Positions 22,531 to 36,600 of a stretch of DNA of 64,000 nucleotides are shown in pieces (position 1 is the stretch's first letter; the number at the start of each line of letters is the position of its first letter). This DNA comes from Monodelphis domestica (taxonomy: Eukaryota > Chordata > Mammalia > Didelphimorphia > Didelphidae). The notes below the pieces were generated by a model. The model had not been told where the DNA came from, did not search any database, and saw only the letters and a list, made by a program, of their open reading frames with translations. The stretch spans positions 264,931,943 through 264,995,942 of the forward strand of contig NC_077230.1 of NCBI RefSeq assembly GCF_027887165.1. Reading direction: 5' to 3'. Made by a program: the position numbers and the translations under genes.

Positions 22531-22954
22531 TAAACTTTCTTAAGCTTTCTTGGCTTTTTTGTTTGTTTTTGAGGTGAGGTTTGGTCTGTTTTCTTTCACA
22601 CATGACTAATAAGGAAATGTGTTTTGCATGGCTGCACATGTATACCTATATGCAATTACTTGCCTCTTCAATGAAAGAGGAAGGCAGGGATGGAAGAAGA
22701 GAATTTGAAACTCAAAATTTTTTAAAACAAATGTTTAAAATTATTTTAAATCTACTTGGAAAAATAAAAGATTTCAAAAAATGTTTAATATCAAGTTTGG
22801 GGGCAAGTTGTCTCTTTCCTTCCTCTTTGAAAGACAGGATTTCAAGAGCTTTATGGGCAATGAGAAGGAAGGAATCTGGCAAGCAGAGATGCATATAAGT
22901 ATGTATATATATATATATATATGGATGATATTCTCCCTACAATATAAGTTATTT

Positions 22955-23060
22955 AAGATCAAAGAGTGTTTCATTTTTGTTCTATTGCAAGTGTCTAGAT
23001 AATGTCTTTTAGGTGTGGGCGCTTAATAAATATTTGTGGAAGAAATGAATGAATGAGCCA
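22955..23060 (+). repeat. L2 3' terminal fragment
   Basis: GTGTCTAGATAATGTCTTTT, GGTGTGGGCGCTTAATAAAT, and ATTTGTGGAAGAAATGAATG fit the L2 end. A (TA)n run sits just upstream (22905-22922). Confidence 0.6.
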
Positions 23061-23349
23061 TTAAATCACCTCCCAGGTAATATAAGCCTGGAAAATATTA
23101 AGTAGGTGAATCAAATGAAAGTGGGCAAAATGAGAAGGGAGAGAAAACAAATTAGATGGAGCAAGGCAAGTTAAGGATCTGGAACTGAAGGGAAGAATCT
23201 TGATTCCGAACTGGAAGGTAAAATTGAAAAACCAATACAAGATTGTAAGGAATACATGATGGTGTCAGGGCTAAAACGAAAGCAGTCTTAGCTATTTTGG
23301 GGAGGGAGTGTAGGAATTCTTATCATCTAAAAACTACAAAAAAAAGAAG

Positions 23350-23761
23350 ACGACATAAATGCTGGTAGTAGCTTTTATTTATTTTAACCAAAACAACATA
23401 GGAAAATAGGGTTCACAAAAAAGTTCCTCTTTAAATGCTGAATAAAACCCGAGGCCCATTGGTTTCACCCACAAACTTCTATAAACACCCAGACTCAAAG
23501 CCTCCCTTGTTGGAGATGTTAGTGGTGTTTCATCCATTACAGGTAACAGGAGGCATGAACTACCCTTTACCACACTGAGGGTTTTTCCTAGTCACTGAAA
23601 GAAGAGGAACTTTTTATGAGACCTTTCCACACTCTAGTTCTCTTTGGAAATGAAACAGAACTCGGTTGTCTTATCACCTTGATGGGCCGGAGATGACAAG
23701 AAGTCTGTACAAAGAATCACAACTGAAATGGTTCTCCCCGTGGGGCTAAGTGCTCTCTTCA
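23350..23761 (-). other. PIWIL4: PIWIL4 3' UTR (predicted)
   Basis: The sequence after the stop is non-repetitive for about 400 bases. Two overlapping minus-strand AATAAA hexamers lie at 23374-23383 (plus-strand TTTATTTATT). Cleavage would be expected 10-25 bases further, near 23350-23362. The exact end is inferred. Confidence 0.6.
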
Positions 23762-26700
23762 TCACAGGTAGAAAAGATAGTCAGCTAATTCCATGCTGGG
23801 TTCTCTGTGGATACTTTGTCCCACCAAAAAGGTCAGTTTATGAGCATACTGACATGGTGCTGGGATCTTAATTAAGCCCTGGAGAGAAAGAAAGAAAAAA
23901 AAGGGGGGGGGGGGGCATTTACAGACATGAAGAGAATGTCAGTTTACTAGCTGTGCTCCATTTAACCTTCTCTTTTCTAAAAATTCCTAATGACTAATTC
24001 CAGTTCCAGTTCCATTTACTTGTAACTTTGCTCCTTGCTAACAGGATTTTTTTTTTAGCTTTATTTAAACATAACTAAAGTCTGCCAACAGAGGGCTGTA
24101 TATCACCCTGGAAAACAAGACTCCATGTATATAAAAGGTCATAAATGGTTATGGGCTTTGTGCTGGGCTAGACACAGGCTGCTTCTGTCTGGTTGTTTGG
24201 CAGTTTCCAGTAATGAGCAATCCTCCACAAACACAAGATCTGAGGGTATGAGGGATGGCAGTAGAGAGCTCTTCCTTGAAAACATACAGACATAGAGGGA
24301 CGATGAAGTAGCTCAGTGGATAAAGAGCCAGGTCTGAAAAAGAGAGGTCCTGGGTTCAAATCTGGCCTCAGACATTTCCCAGCTGTGTGACTCTGGGAAA
24401 GTCACTTGGCCCCCATTGCCTAGCCCTTACCACTCTTCTGCCTTAGAACCAATACAGAGTATTGATTCCATGATGGAAGGTAAGGGTTAAAAAAAAAAAA
24501 AGCGTAAATTCTGCAGTAGCATTCAGCTTTCCTTATAGTCCAGCCATACTGGGAAAATCATAATTTAAGGTATGCAGATCTTTGATGGCAAGGTGATATC
24601 TTTGCTTTTTTTTTTTAATAGTGTGCTGTGCAGATTTGCCCTAGCTTTCCCTCCAAGGGGCAAACATCTTTCAGTTTTGTAACTGCAGTCCCCATCTGCA
24701 GGGATCTTTGAGCCCCAAAATATGGTGCTGCTTCCATTTCTTCTCCCTCTATTTGCCAGGAAGCGATCAGTTGCCAAGATTTTAGTTTTTTTGATGTTAA
24801 GTTTCTAGTCAGCTTTTACACCCTTCTCTCCAACTCTCATCAAGAGGTGTCTTAATTCTTCACTTTCTATCATCAGAATGGTATCATCTGCATATCTGAA
24901 GTTTGCTCACATTCCTCCTAGGAACTTTAATTCTGGATTTTGATTTGTTCTGTCTGACATTTTCACTGGTGCACTCTTCATGTAAGTTAAATAAATAAGG
25001 CAACGGTATATAGTTTTGCTACTCTCCTTTTCCAATCTTAAACCAATCAGTCATTCCATGTTCAGTTTTGACTGTTGCTTCTTGGTTCACACCCAAGTTT
25101 CTCAGGAGACAAATAAATATTGGTACTCCCATCCCTTTGACAACTTGCCACATTTTCTTGTGACCTATGCGGTGAAAGACTTTTAGTGTAGTCAATGAAG
25201 CAAATTCCCTTTTGAAACTCTCTTACATTCTCCATAATCCAGTGAATATCAGCAATTTGGTCTTTAGTTCCTCTACCTTTTCTAAAACCAATCTGCTCTT
25301 CTGGTAAATTTCAGTTTACATTTTGCTAAAGACTAGCTTGCAAGGGGCAGCTGGGTGGTTCAGTGGATTGAGAATCAGGCCTAGAGATGGGAGGTCCTAG
25401 GTTCAAATCTGGCCTCAGACACTTCCCAGCTGTATGACTCTGGGCAAGTCACTTAACCCCCATTTGCCTACGGCTCTTCTGCCTTGGAGCCAATGCACAG
25501 TATTGATTCCAAGACAGAAGGTAAGGGTTTAAAAAAAAAAAGACTAGCTTGCAGACTCTTAAGTATAATCTTGCCAGAGAATGATGTTCAGTAATTCAAG
25601 ATGAGCACGAATGTTCAGTACTTCAAACGTTCTTTGACATTTCCCTTCTTTAGGATTGGGCTGTAAACTGATCTTTTCCAATTCAGTGGCCACTTTTGAG
25701 CCTTCAAAATTTTCGGGCATATAGAGTGCAGCACTGTAATAGCATCATCTTTTAGGGTATTCAAAAGCTCAGCTGGAATTCTGTCACCTCCACTAGCCTC
25801 ATTATGCTTCCTAAGGCCCACTTGACTTCTCCATGATGTCTAGCTTTTAAGTCAAACCATATTGACATGCTTTAGTGACCTTTCTTGTATAGTTCTTTTG
25901 CATATTCCTGCCACTTCTCAATCTCTTCTATTTCTGCTAAGTTCCTACCATTTTTGTTTTTCAGCACACCCACGTTTTCATGAAATGTTCCCTTCATCCC
26001 CCTATTTTCTTGAAAGGTCTCTTCCCACCCACCCCCATTGTATTGTTTTCTTCTATTTATTTGCATTGCCTATTTAAGAAAATTTCAGGGGGCAGCTGGG
26101 TAGCTCAGTGGATTGAGAGCCAGGCCTAGAGATGAGAGGTCTTAGGTTCAAATCTGGCCTCTGACACTTCCCAGCTGTGTGACCCTGGGCAAGTCACTTG
26201 ACCCCCATTGCCTAGCCCTTAACACTCTTCTGCCTTAGACACAATACATGGTATTGACTCCAAGATGGAAGGTAAGGGTTTAAAAAAAAAAAAGAAAATT
26301 TCATCTCTCCTTACTCTTCTCTGGAATTCTGTATTCCAGGCATATCTTTCCATTTCTCCTTTACCTTTACTTTTCCTTCTTTCCTCACTTATTTGTCAAA
26401 CCTCATCAGATGGCCATTTGGGAATACATCTCCCTAAAGCAGCCACAAATGGTGAAGTACAATATTCTCTAGAGAGCGACCAAGAGTTGGCCAACTCTTA
26501 CCCTGGAATCTGAGGACTGGTGCTTAAATGCTTAAAGAACTTGTCTACTTACAGGCCAGTTGTAATAGAGGTGGCATAACTTATAGGTCAGCCGCTGCAT
26601 GTGGTCTGGTTTTAATCCATTATCATCGTAGATCACATTATAATATGTTGGAGTAACAGTTCCCTGATAAGCAGCCTGACTGATCAAGTAAAAATCATAC

Positions 26701-29339
26701 CTGAAGAAAACAAAAAGAATTAAGAGATGAAGGGAAACAAGGAGAAATGGGATGGGGAAGAGGGAAAGGAGTACCATAAGAAAAACAATAATAATAAGAT
26801 TAAGAATAATAATTAGCATTTGTAAATCATTTTGAGGTTTGCAAAATACTTTGTATATGTTGTCTTATTTAGCGTGGACCTTCTGAATAATCTAAGGTGG
26901 ATTAATGACCCATGGAATGGACGAGATAAAAAAGAACAGAAGTGGGGCAGCGAGGTAGTACAGTGGATAGAGTACCAGGCCTGGAGTTAGGGTTCAAATC
27001 TGGCCTCAGATATTTCCTAGCTATGTGACTCTGGGCAACTCACTTAGCTTCTGTCTGCCTCAGATACCTCATCTGTTAAATGGAGAAAATACAAGCACCA
27101 ATTGTGAAGATCAAATAATTGTCAAGAGCTTAGCACAGTGCCTGGCACATAGTAAGTAGTGGGACTCTAGTTCTTGTTAGATGATGATGATGTTATCTCA
27201 TTTGATGTGATTAATGATTCTAATATCCCAATAATGACAACATCAGAAGAACCCAATATAGACTAATGTTCTATGGAACAAGCAGGTCTGGATAGATTGC
27301 AATCTGTTATCACTTTAGAGAATGTCAATATCAAAGAACTCAAAGATGCATTAATTGGAGCACACTTTATTTTCATAAGAAAAAATACTCTCAGGGGCAG
27401 CTGGGTGGCTCAGTGGATTGAGAGCCAGGCCTAGAGATGGGATGTCCTGGGTTCAAATTTGGCCTCAGACTGTGTGACCCTGGGCAAGTCACTTAACTCC
27501 CATTGCCTAGCCCTTACCACTCTTCTGCCTTGGAACCAATACACAGTATTGACTCCAAGACAGAAGGTAAGGGTTTAAAATTTAAAAAAAAAGAAAGAAA
27601 GAAAAAAGAAAGAAAAATCCTTTCCACATATATACTTGCCATTCAGGACGTGTTGCCTCCGAATCTACCACAGTACCCAGTGGTGGATTTTGCAGTGTGC
27701 TGTTCATTTCAGTAAAGAATCTGGGCATGCACGACTTTCTCACCACAATCACTGACACTTTGGGGCTTGGAATGACAGAGAGAGAAAAAAGAGAAGAATG
27801 AGATAAAAAAATGGCTCTAGGTTTCTGTTTCACATTCTGCAGTTAAAAGGAGCAACCGTTTTTAGGAATAGAAACCATGCAGCAAATTCCCAAGTGAGAG
27901 GATTCGGTCTACCAATATAGGTCAGGATTTTCCCTGAAATTTACAATCTTAAAGAATTGCCTAAAACACTAAAAAGTTCCGGGCTTCTCCAGGTTCACAC
28001 GGTCATGTCCATGAACCCAGCTCTTCTTGCACTCCCACTCTCCAGCCACACTATTTCATGGCTGCTTCAGACAGTGGAACATCCCAAATAAAGCAAAAGT
28101 GACATTAATGGTCATTTGCCCATCTCAAGGACTCTCTGAGGGATTTGATGAAATAATGATTTTTCTGAAGAGCTTTAAATTATTTGGAAGATCACTCTCT
28201 ACATATTTATGTGGATAGGATAAATCTGCTTCCCTAGGGCAAGAGCCAGCCTGAAAGCAAGCCCTCTCTTTCACATTTACTCCTAAAATCTGCGGAAATG
28301 TATTTTTAAATGGCAGAGGAAGAGAGTCATGATTACCCTGTTCCCTCTATTTCTTCAAAAGCATCCCCACTAAGCCCTCCAAACGGCACATGTAGTTCAT
28401 ATATATATAACATAACATGTATGTACATGTATTATTAATACCTAATTCTACACTGAACACAGACACAACTCTGAATCCATTTTAAAGCCAATCTCTATGT
28501 GTATTTACATGTATGTGGTGCATGAGAGAATAGATGAGAGGGTGAAAGAAGCAGGACTAGGCTTAGCAGACAGAGATCCTTTCAACCAGAGGCCCGTTTT
28601 GGATCCAGGATGACCTGAGGTTCATAATCTCCCTCTAGCATGCATAACTATGGAGTTACTTAGGATATATCAGTGGACTAAGAAACTCTCCAAAATGACA
28701 AGTTGCTCACAAGTTACTGGTCTACATGAGTGGAAGACATTTCCACACATCCAGAGTTTACCATACCAAAGGAATCAAACATATGTGTATTTTTCTGGAC
28801 AATATCTGCATAAATGATTGATAAATTTTATTTATTTTGTTACTAATATGCACTCTTTCACTCTCTCATTCTGTCTCTTTCTCTCTTTCTCCTCTCTCCT
28901 CTCTTTCTCTTCTCTCTATCCCTCTATCCCTTTCTTCCTCTTCTCTCTCCTTTTTCTGTCTCTCTCTTTCTCCCTCTTCTCTTTCTCTCTGTCACTCTAT
29001 ACTTTTCTCCCTCTTCTCTTTCTCCTTTCTGTTTGTCTCTCCCTTTCTCCCTCTTCTCTCTCTCTCCCTCTTCTTTCTCCTCTCTGTCCCTCTATCTCTT
29101 TCTCCATCTTCTCCTTTCCCCCTGTCTTTATCCTTCTTCTTTCTCCTTTCTGCCTCTCTTTCCCTTTTTCCCTCTTCTCTCTCCCTCCCTTTCTCCCCCT
29201 CTTCTCTCTCTCTCTCCCTCTCTCCTTTCTTCTCTCTTTCTCCTTTTTGTCTGTCTATTTTTCTGTCTCTCTCCCTTTCTTCCTCTTCTCTCTTTCTCCT
29301 CTATTTGTCTCATTCTGTCTCTATCTCTGCCTCTGTCTG

Positions 29340-29406
<67 letters not shown>

Positions 29407-30560
29407 GTATAGGGATTTAGCATCCAGGAGAAAACTTCCACTACTAATGAAGATCAACAACTGTTCTGAAACTTTATATACACAGTCTTAAGAGCATTAT
29501 CTGAGGCCCTGACAAGTGATTTGCTAAGTCAATGTATGTCAGAAGCAGCACAAATTAACATTTGAGATCTTGGTTTTCTCATATTTTTTTTTATCAGAGA
29601 ATTGTTTATATTTTAATAGGACTCTATGATGCCAGAGTATGAGATTGTTTCTTTCCTAGTTAAAAATCCTAGTCTTCCTGACTCAGAGGCCAACTTTCTA
29701 ACTGAATTAAAACCAGCTTCTGACACACAATAGTTAGATAACCCTGACCAAGTCATTTAATGTCCAGTGACACGGCACTTATACTCTACAAGACTATAAA
29801 ATGCCGTTTTCCCTCTATATCAATGAAATCAAAGGTCTAGTATTACCCTCAAAAAATTATTCAAAAATACACTTGTGGTTCAATGATAAGCTTTACTGGA
29901 TTTGGAATCATAGGACTGGGATCCAAATCTTGCCACTGTCACTTACCTGGAGAAGCCACTTACCTGGGCTTCAGTTTTCTCATATGTAAAAATAATAGAG
30001 TTGGGCTAGGTCAGAGGGGTCAAACTCACCAGAAGCTTACAAAATTCCTGAGTACAGCTCAAAACAAATTAAAATGTAATTGGGAAATATTAAGTAAAAT
30101 AAATAAAAATACAATGTAACATAGATAATGTTCATTTGTAGCTTTTCTAAGTTAATTATTAAATTAATTGAACCTGTTCACTAGAAGATCAGATACCAAA
30201 GCTGAAGCTTAAATACTTTGACCACATAATGAAAAGACAGGACTTATTAGAAAAGACCTTGATTCTAGGAAAGACTGAGGGCAAAAGAAGGGAGATGGCA
30301 GAGGATGAAGTGAATAGATAGTGACATGGAAACAACAAACATGAACTTGGTAAGACTTCATGAGATGATAATGGACAGAAGCACCTGGTCAACTATTGTC
30401 AATGGAGTTGATGAAGAGTTAGTCACAAATGAACAACTAAGTCAGTAGACTGCTATTAGGAAGATATTTCTACTCGAGTAGGACACTATTGGGCTAGATG
30501 TCCTTGGCTGGCCCTTGGTTTCCAGTTCTAAAGTATCTATGCAGGGTGTGTGTGCATGTG

Positions 30561-30606
<46 letters not shown>

Positions 30607-33600
30607 GGCAACATGGCATAAAGGAAAGATGGTCAGCCTTGGAGTCAGGAAGAAGCATGTTCAAGATCTATATCTCAAACATATTAGCTGGGCAAGTCAC
30701 TGAACTTCACGATAGCTAAGGAAACTCCCCAAACTCTAAATTAAAGAGGAGTTGCTGATTTCTATGACAGCATTTTTGGAAGAAAGCGAAGGAGAAAGGA
30801 AGGAAGGGAGGAAGGGAGGAAGGAAGGAAGGAAGGAAGGAAGGAAGGAAGGAAGGAAGGAAGGAAGGAAGGAAGGAAGGAAGGAAGGAAGGAAGGAAGGA
30901 AGGAAGGAAGGAAGGAAGGAAGGAAGGAAGGGAGGGAGGGAGGGAGGGAGGAAGGAAGGAAAGGAAAAAGGGATGGAGGGAGGAAGGGAGGGAGGAAGGG
31001 AGGGAGGGAGGGAGGGAGAAAAGGAGAAATAGAGTTCCAGCAAGGGAGTCTCATAAAAACATGACCTCAACTGGTAGCAAAATGATCAATCATTTGGGAT
31101 CATATGGGACAAACAATCCCATAAAAGGACTTATGACAAAGAACACTATCCACATCCAGAGAAAGAACTGTGGGAGTAGAAATGCAGAAGAAAAACATGA
31201 TCAATCATGCGATTTAATGGGGATCTGATTAGGGTTTTGATGTTAAAAGATCACTCTGTTGCAAATATGAATAATATAGAAATGGGTTTTAAACAGTGAT
31301 ACATGTACAACCCAGTAGAATTTCCTGTCAGCTCCGGGAGGGGGGGAGAGAAGAGAAGTGGGAAAAATCATGAATCATGTAACCATGGAAAAATATCCTA
31401 AATAAATAAATAAATTTAAATTAAAAAAATATTACCTCAGTCCCTCTGTAGGATGGACACAACAGTTTCTAAACTATTCATGCAAGAAATCAAATCTCAA
31501 CATTTCATCCCAAACATCAAAAATTAATTTTATACTGAAATGCTAAAATTTTGAGTGAGGGAAAGGAGAGATAAGAGTCAATTACCTATAATTAGGATTG
31601 GAATCTCTGAGGCTGCTCAGTAGCTGTGGAACTTCATAATCCACAATGGTCTGTAGCTGACCATCCCCAACACCATCACGATATACTATGATGCGTGTTG
31701 GAAAACAATGATTATATCTATACCATTTGTCAAGTGCTCCTGTAAAAGACAACATTAATCAGAGAAAAAAAGAGTTGTTAAATTTTTATTCTTATAAGCC
31801 AAAGAAGAATAACATTTCCATCTATTTTCTATTTTAGGGATATAATAATAATAGCTAACATTTATATGTTTATGGCATGCCAGGTACTGTGCCAAGTGCT
31901 TTAAAAATATTACTTCACTTGATCCTTATAATATCTCTAGGAGTTAGGTATATTATGACTCCCATTTTACAGATGAGGAAACTGAGGCTTCCTGACTTGC
32001 CCAGAATCATAGATATAAGTGTCTAAGGCCAGATTTGAACTCAAGTCTTCCTGACTTCAAACCAAACACTTTACTCATTGTGCCAATTACCTTCACAGAA
32101 TATCATCTAAAACAGTAAATCTGACTACTGAATTACTTTCTGCAAAAACAAAGCTGAGAAAAGTTTTAAAATTAACTTTGAAGAACATGCTTTTAATTTC
32201 TACTTTTCAAGAATTTCTATTGTTCCTACAGTTGTTCCTTAAAAAGCCTTCTATTTGCCTACACTATTAAGTAAAAATTCTCATATTTTAATGAATACAT
32301 ATATGAAAGAAATTCTAGTTTTCCCAATAACTTTGTTTCTTCAAGACTTCGAAGCTACTAAAGCAATCTTTGTAAAATTGCTTTGCCTCTCAATGAGTTT
32401 AGCTATGAAAGCAAAAGAAATGATGTGGGTGTGCCTTTGATAACTCCTTCCAAATATCAAGTTTGGCCCTTGTTTTCATTGGTGATCAACATTCTGAAAA
32501 CATTACCCTCTGCTACTAGTGTAAGTTGCTCCAACAAGAAAGTAACAAAACAAAAACAAAAACAAAAAAAACAAGAGAACACTGGTGGAATTTCTAAGAA
32601 TTTCACTGGAAAAACAGTGTTGTGCCATTTTCTCTAGTATGTATTTCATTATTTTAATGGATCCATCATATATAAATGGATCCCGGATCTCATCCATGAG
32701 GGGTCTGCCTTCCATCTGTGCACATTTCAATCTAGTCATACTATTCTGCATCTAATCACTCTTGCCCATGTTTGAAAACTTGCTTTATACTCCCACGAAT
32801 CTTCAACAGAAGATCTCTCCACCTCACTGGAGAGCTGCCTCTGGGTCTTTTAATATTTCATGGATGGGAACACAGTTGTTTATCAATCCTTACTTATAAT
32901 CAAATCTCACTTGTCACAAGTCAGGCCCACTTCCTTTTCTGTCCATAAATAGTCATGATAATATTAGAAGGATTATCAAGATAGGCTGCTAAATTATGCT
33001 AATTACAAATGCATACATCCACCCACTAAGTTTAATAAACACGAAAACTCTATATTGCTCCAAACACTGACTACTCCACCAAATATGGACCTAAAATTCT
33101 AAATGAAATTTCTTCAAAAGGAAAAAAATCTACAGGTACACACTGAAAAATAGCCCAGGTAATAGGCCACATCCAGGTTTTCCACAAAACAGCTGAGAGA
33201 AAACGCTTAGCTCATCCTGAACTAGTGTGATAGCTTCATGTTCCCCATACTGATGCTGAATGATTAAGTGCCCTCAGCTTTAAAGTGGGGATACGACCCT
33301 TACAGAGTTGTTGTAAGGATCAAATAAGATAACTGTAAAGGGCTTAGCACAATGCCTGGCACAGAGTAGGTGCGACATACATACGTATTCCCTTCCTCAT
33401 CCCCACACAGTAGGAGCTTTAAAATAAATAAATATATATTCTTACTTTCTTAGTAGCAAGAAAGGCAAAGGCAGCCCAGAGTCACACAGCTAGACAGTAT
33501 CTGAGGCCAGATTTGAACTTAGGTTTTCTCAACTCTACCCGTGGCATTCTATCCATTGTGCCACCTCTGGCCCCTAGTAAGAACTTAATAAAATATTTGT

Positions 33601-36600
33601 TGACTATTTGATTTTTCCTTTTGGAGACTAATCTATTTAGGTAATCTATTTCCAATTTTTTTCAGCTTGTGTATTTCATATTTCTGCAGCTATTCACATA
33701 TTTCTCTTAAAAGTTCAAACTGATCAGTAATAAAGCTGTGTATGCCATTCTCTAATAATTTGTCTTTTGCATTCATTTTCTCATTTCTAATTTTGACTAT
33801 TCTAGTTTTCCCATTACTTTTTAAAAATCAACTTTGCTAATTATTTACCAAATAAATAATCTTCTTTTCAACTCTTGGCTTTACTGACTGTTTTCAATGT
33901 CATCTTGTTTTCTCCTTTACTAATTTCTGCCTTGAACCTGATCATTTCTATCCTCATACTTTCCTTCATTTTTTGTTTTGTCCGATTTCTGAATTTTATA
34001 AATACAGAAAACTACTGTATGTCCCCATAAATGCTATAGTACCTTTCATGCAAACTTTCAAACAATCTGCAATATTCGTCTTTGTGTTCTGAAGGATACA
34101 ACGGGAAAACCACCTGAAAAAAAAGAAAAGAAACAAGAGAAAAAGCAGTTTAAGAAGTCAGTCTGCAACATTCAAAGCATCTTCTCAAGACTTGTAATTC
34201 AGTTCTTACTCCATAATTCATTACTCATCTTTTTATTCTACCCAGATTTGTCCTGAAACCAGGAAAGTGACAATCACTAATTACACATAGCAGGTGCTAG
34301 CCTGGCCCTAATGAAAAGATGGGATGTGCACCTCCCTTCCTTTGCAGAGATGCAAATCAGGTGTGGAACACAGCATATAGTTTATATATGGATTCCTTTC
34401 GTTGAGCTGCTTTTCTTACCCTTTCTTCTTTAGAAAAATATGGTTTCCCCAAAGAGAGAAATACAAAGATGATATAAAAGCAAAAGTTATCAGTAACGAT
34501 CTTTAAAAAATCAAATACATTGACTAGATTAACAGAATTTCTCTCTCCTTCCTAATATGAGATGTTTGTCCAGTCTAGTTAACAGATATTATCACGGCAA
34601 GCGGTGAATTCCTCATCATTCAGAGAGCTGACAACAAACATCAAAAACACCATATGAACAGTAAATAATTAGATCTATATTGTCCGATTGGATAAATGTA
34701 TTCCTTACAAAAAGATTTTCTCACATACAAGTTTTGCACATAGTAGGTGTTTAATAAGTATTACTTGATGTAAACTCCTTAAGGGCAGTGACTAACTTGC
34801 TTTTGTATTCTCTGCACTTCACGCAGAGTAGGTGCTTAATAAAGGCTGTTCTTTGTAGGACATTGTATACAGTAACAGCAATATTGTATGACGACCAACT
34901 GTGAAAGACTTAGCTAGTCTAAGGGATACAATGAAACAGGACAATTCTGAAGGACTTATGACAAAGAATTCTATGTCTAGCTCCAGAGAAAGAACTATTA
35001 AGAGTCAGAATGCAGATCAAAGCATGCTATCTTTTGCTTTAGTTTTTGGGGGGTTAATTTTATATGAGTTTTCTCTTAGAATAATGAACAATATGGAAAT
35101 ACATTTTGCATGATAACACATTTATAACCTGGATCAAGTTACTGACCATATTCAGGAAGGGGGGGAAAAAGAGAGAGGGAGATGGGAAAGCAATCAGAAA
35201 ACATAGTGGAAAATTATTGCATATAACTGGGAAAATAAAATATTTTTTGATGCTATTGATTGATTGGTTGATTAATTAATCAAAGGAAGGGAATGAATAC
35301 ACTGAGAAACCAGAATCTTGCTTTCAAACAATTCAAAGTACAAACTGAGGCTTCTATAGATCAGTTCTTAGGAACCACCTTCCCCATGCCACACTGTGAA
35401 TCTGATAAATTCCCCTGGATTTCAGAGACAAGCTCATTTTCTACTGTAATCGATTAGCTGATACCTAAAAAGCATTTTGTACATGAACAGCTGGGAAGAA
35501 TACGAAGTATTAAACCCACACTATCATCATGTCTGTACAACTACCTACAGCAATGGGTGTCACAAAGAGGGAAGCCGATCATCAATTCTCAAGGTTTCTC
35601 AGAAGTGTTCAGACACAAGATTTATTGACAATGTAAGAGGAGAACTATCCAGAGAATCCTATAAAGAGGCCTTTCAAGAGCTTCATATATAAAGAAGTGA
35701 TTCATTCAAATGAGTAAAAGAGCCCAGAGTTCTTAATGAGGGGAGACTTTTCTCACAGAAATAGCTCAGGATTTATTCTTTTTTTTTTTCCCCAAGTTTT
35801 GGAAAGTTTTATTTAATTAATTAATTTAGAATATTTTTCCATGGTTACAAAATTCATGTTCTTTCCCTCCCCTCCTTCCACCCCCTTCCTGTAGCTGATA
35901 CACAGTTCCACTGGGTTTTACATGTGTCATTGATCAAGACCTATTTCCATGTTATTGATACTTGCACTAGGGTGATCATGTAGAGTCTATATCTCCAGTG
36001 ATATCCCCATCGATTCATATGATCAAGCAAATGTTTTTCTTCTGTGTTTCTACTCCCAAGTTCTTCCTCTGAATGTGCATAGTGTTCTTTCTCATAAGTC
36101 CCTCTGAATTGTTCTGGATTTATTTTGTTGTTGTTGTTGTAAGTCAATTAAAATCTTGTCCAACTCTTTGTGACCCCATTAGGGGATTTCTTGACAGAGA
36201 TACTAGAGTGGTTTTCTTCTGCAACTAATTTTACAGATGATGAAACCAAGACAAACAGAATTATGTGGCTTGCCTAGGTTTATAACTAATAGGTGTTTGA
36301 AATGGGATTTGAACTCAGGTCCTAATTCCAAGCTTAGTGCTCTATCCCCTGCACCACCTAGCTGCCCAGTGTCCTATAGAGCTGCCTAAGGAGTTGTGAC
36401 TTACCCAGAGTAACCAAGTCAGTCTGAGCTAGAGGTAGGACTTAAACCCAAGGCTTGGAGACTCCAAGGAGAGCCAGCCTTCTATCTACCATGCTACCCC
36501 TGTCTGTAAAATAACAATCATATAAATTAGACAATAAGTATAAAGAGATGGTACATATCAGATTAAACAAGAAACCTGAGGAGAAAGCAATCACTTCCAT

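Noticed and set aside
1..23300. Exons of AMOTL1 or another neighbour expected downstream of PIWIL4 from human synteny
   Set aside because: I found no recognisable coding segment. The expected neighbour probably lies beyond the window.
24300..24500. tRNA gene (A/B-box-like motifs such as GTTCAAATC)
   Set aside because: The motifs belong to the tRNA-derived head of WSINE-type SINEs. No cloverleaf or acceptor stem is present, and the same sequence recurs many times.
28818..29491. Long overlapping plus-strand open frames (up to 200 codons, Ser/Leu/Phe-rich)
   Set aside because: They are produced by the C/T tract and (CA)n, which contain few stop codons in any frame.
30752..31022. CRISPR-like or satellite array
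   Set aside because: The tetranucleotide array has no spacers and the genome is clearly eukaryotic.
30716..31228. Open frames rich in Arg-Lys-Glu-Gly or Pro-Ser-Phe-Leu over the GGAA array
   Set aside because: Tetranucleotide repeat reading without stops; no homology or splice context.
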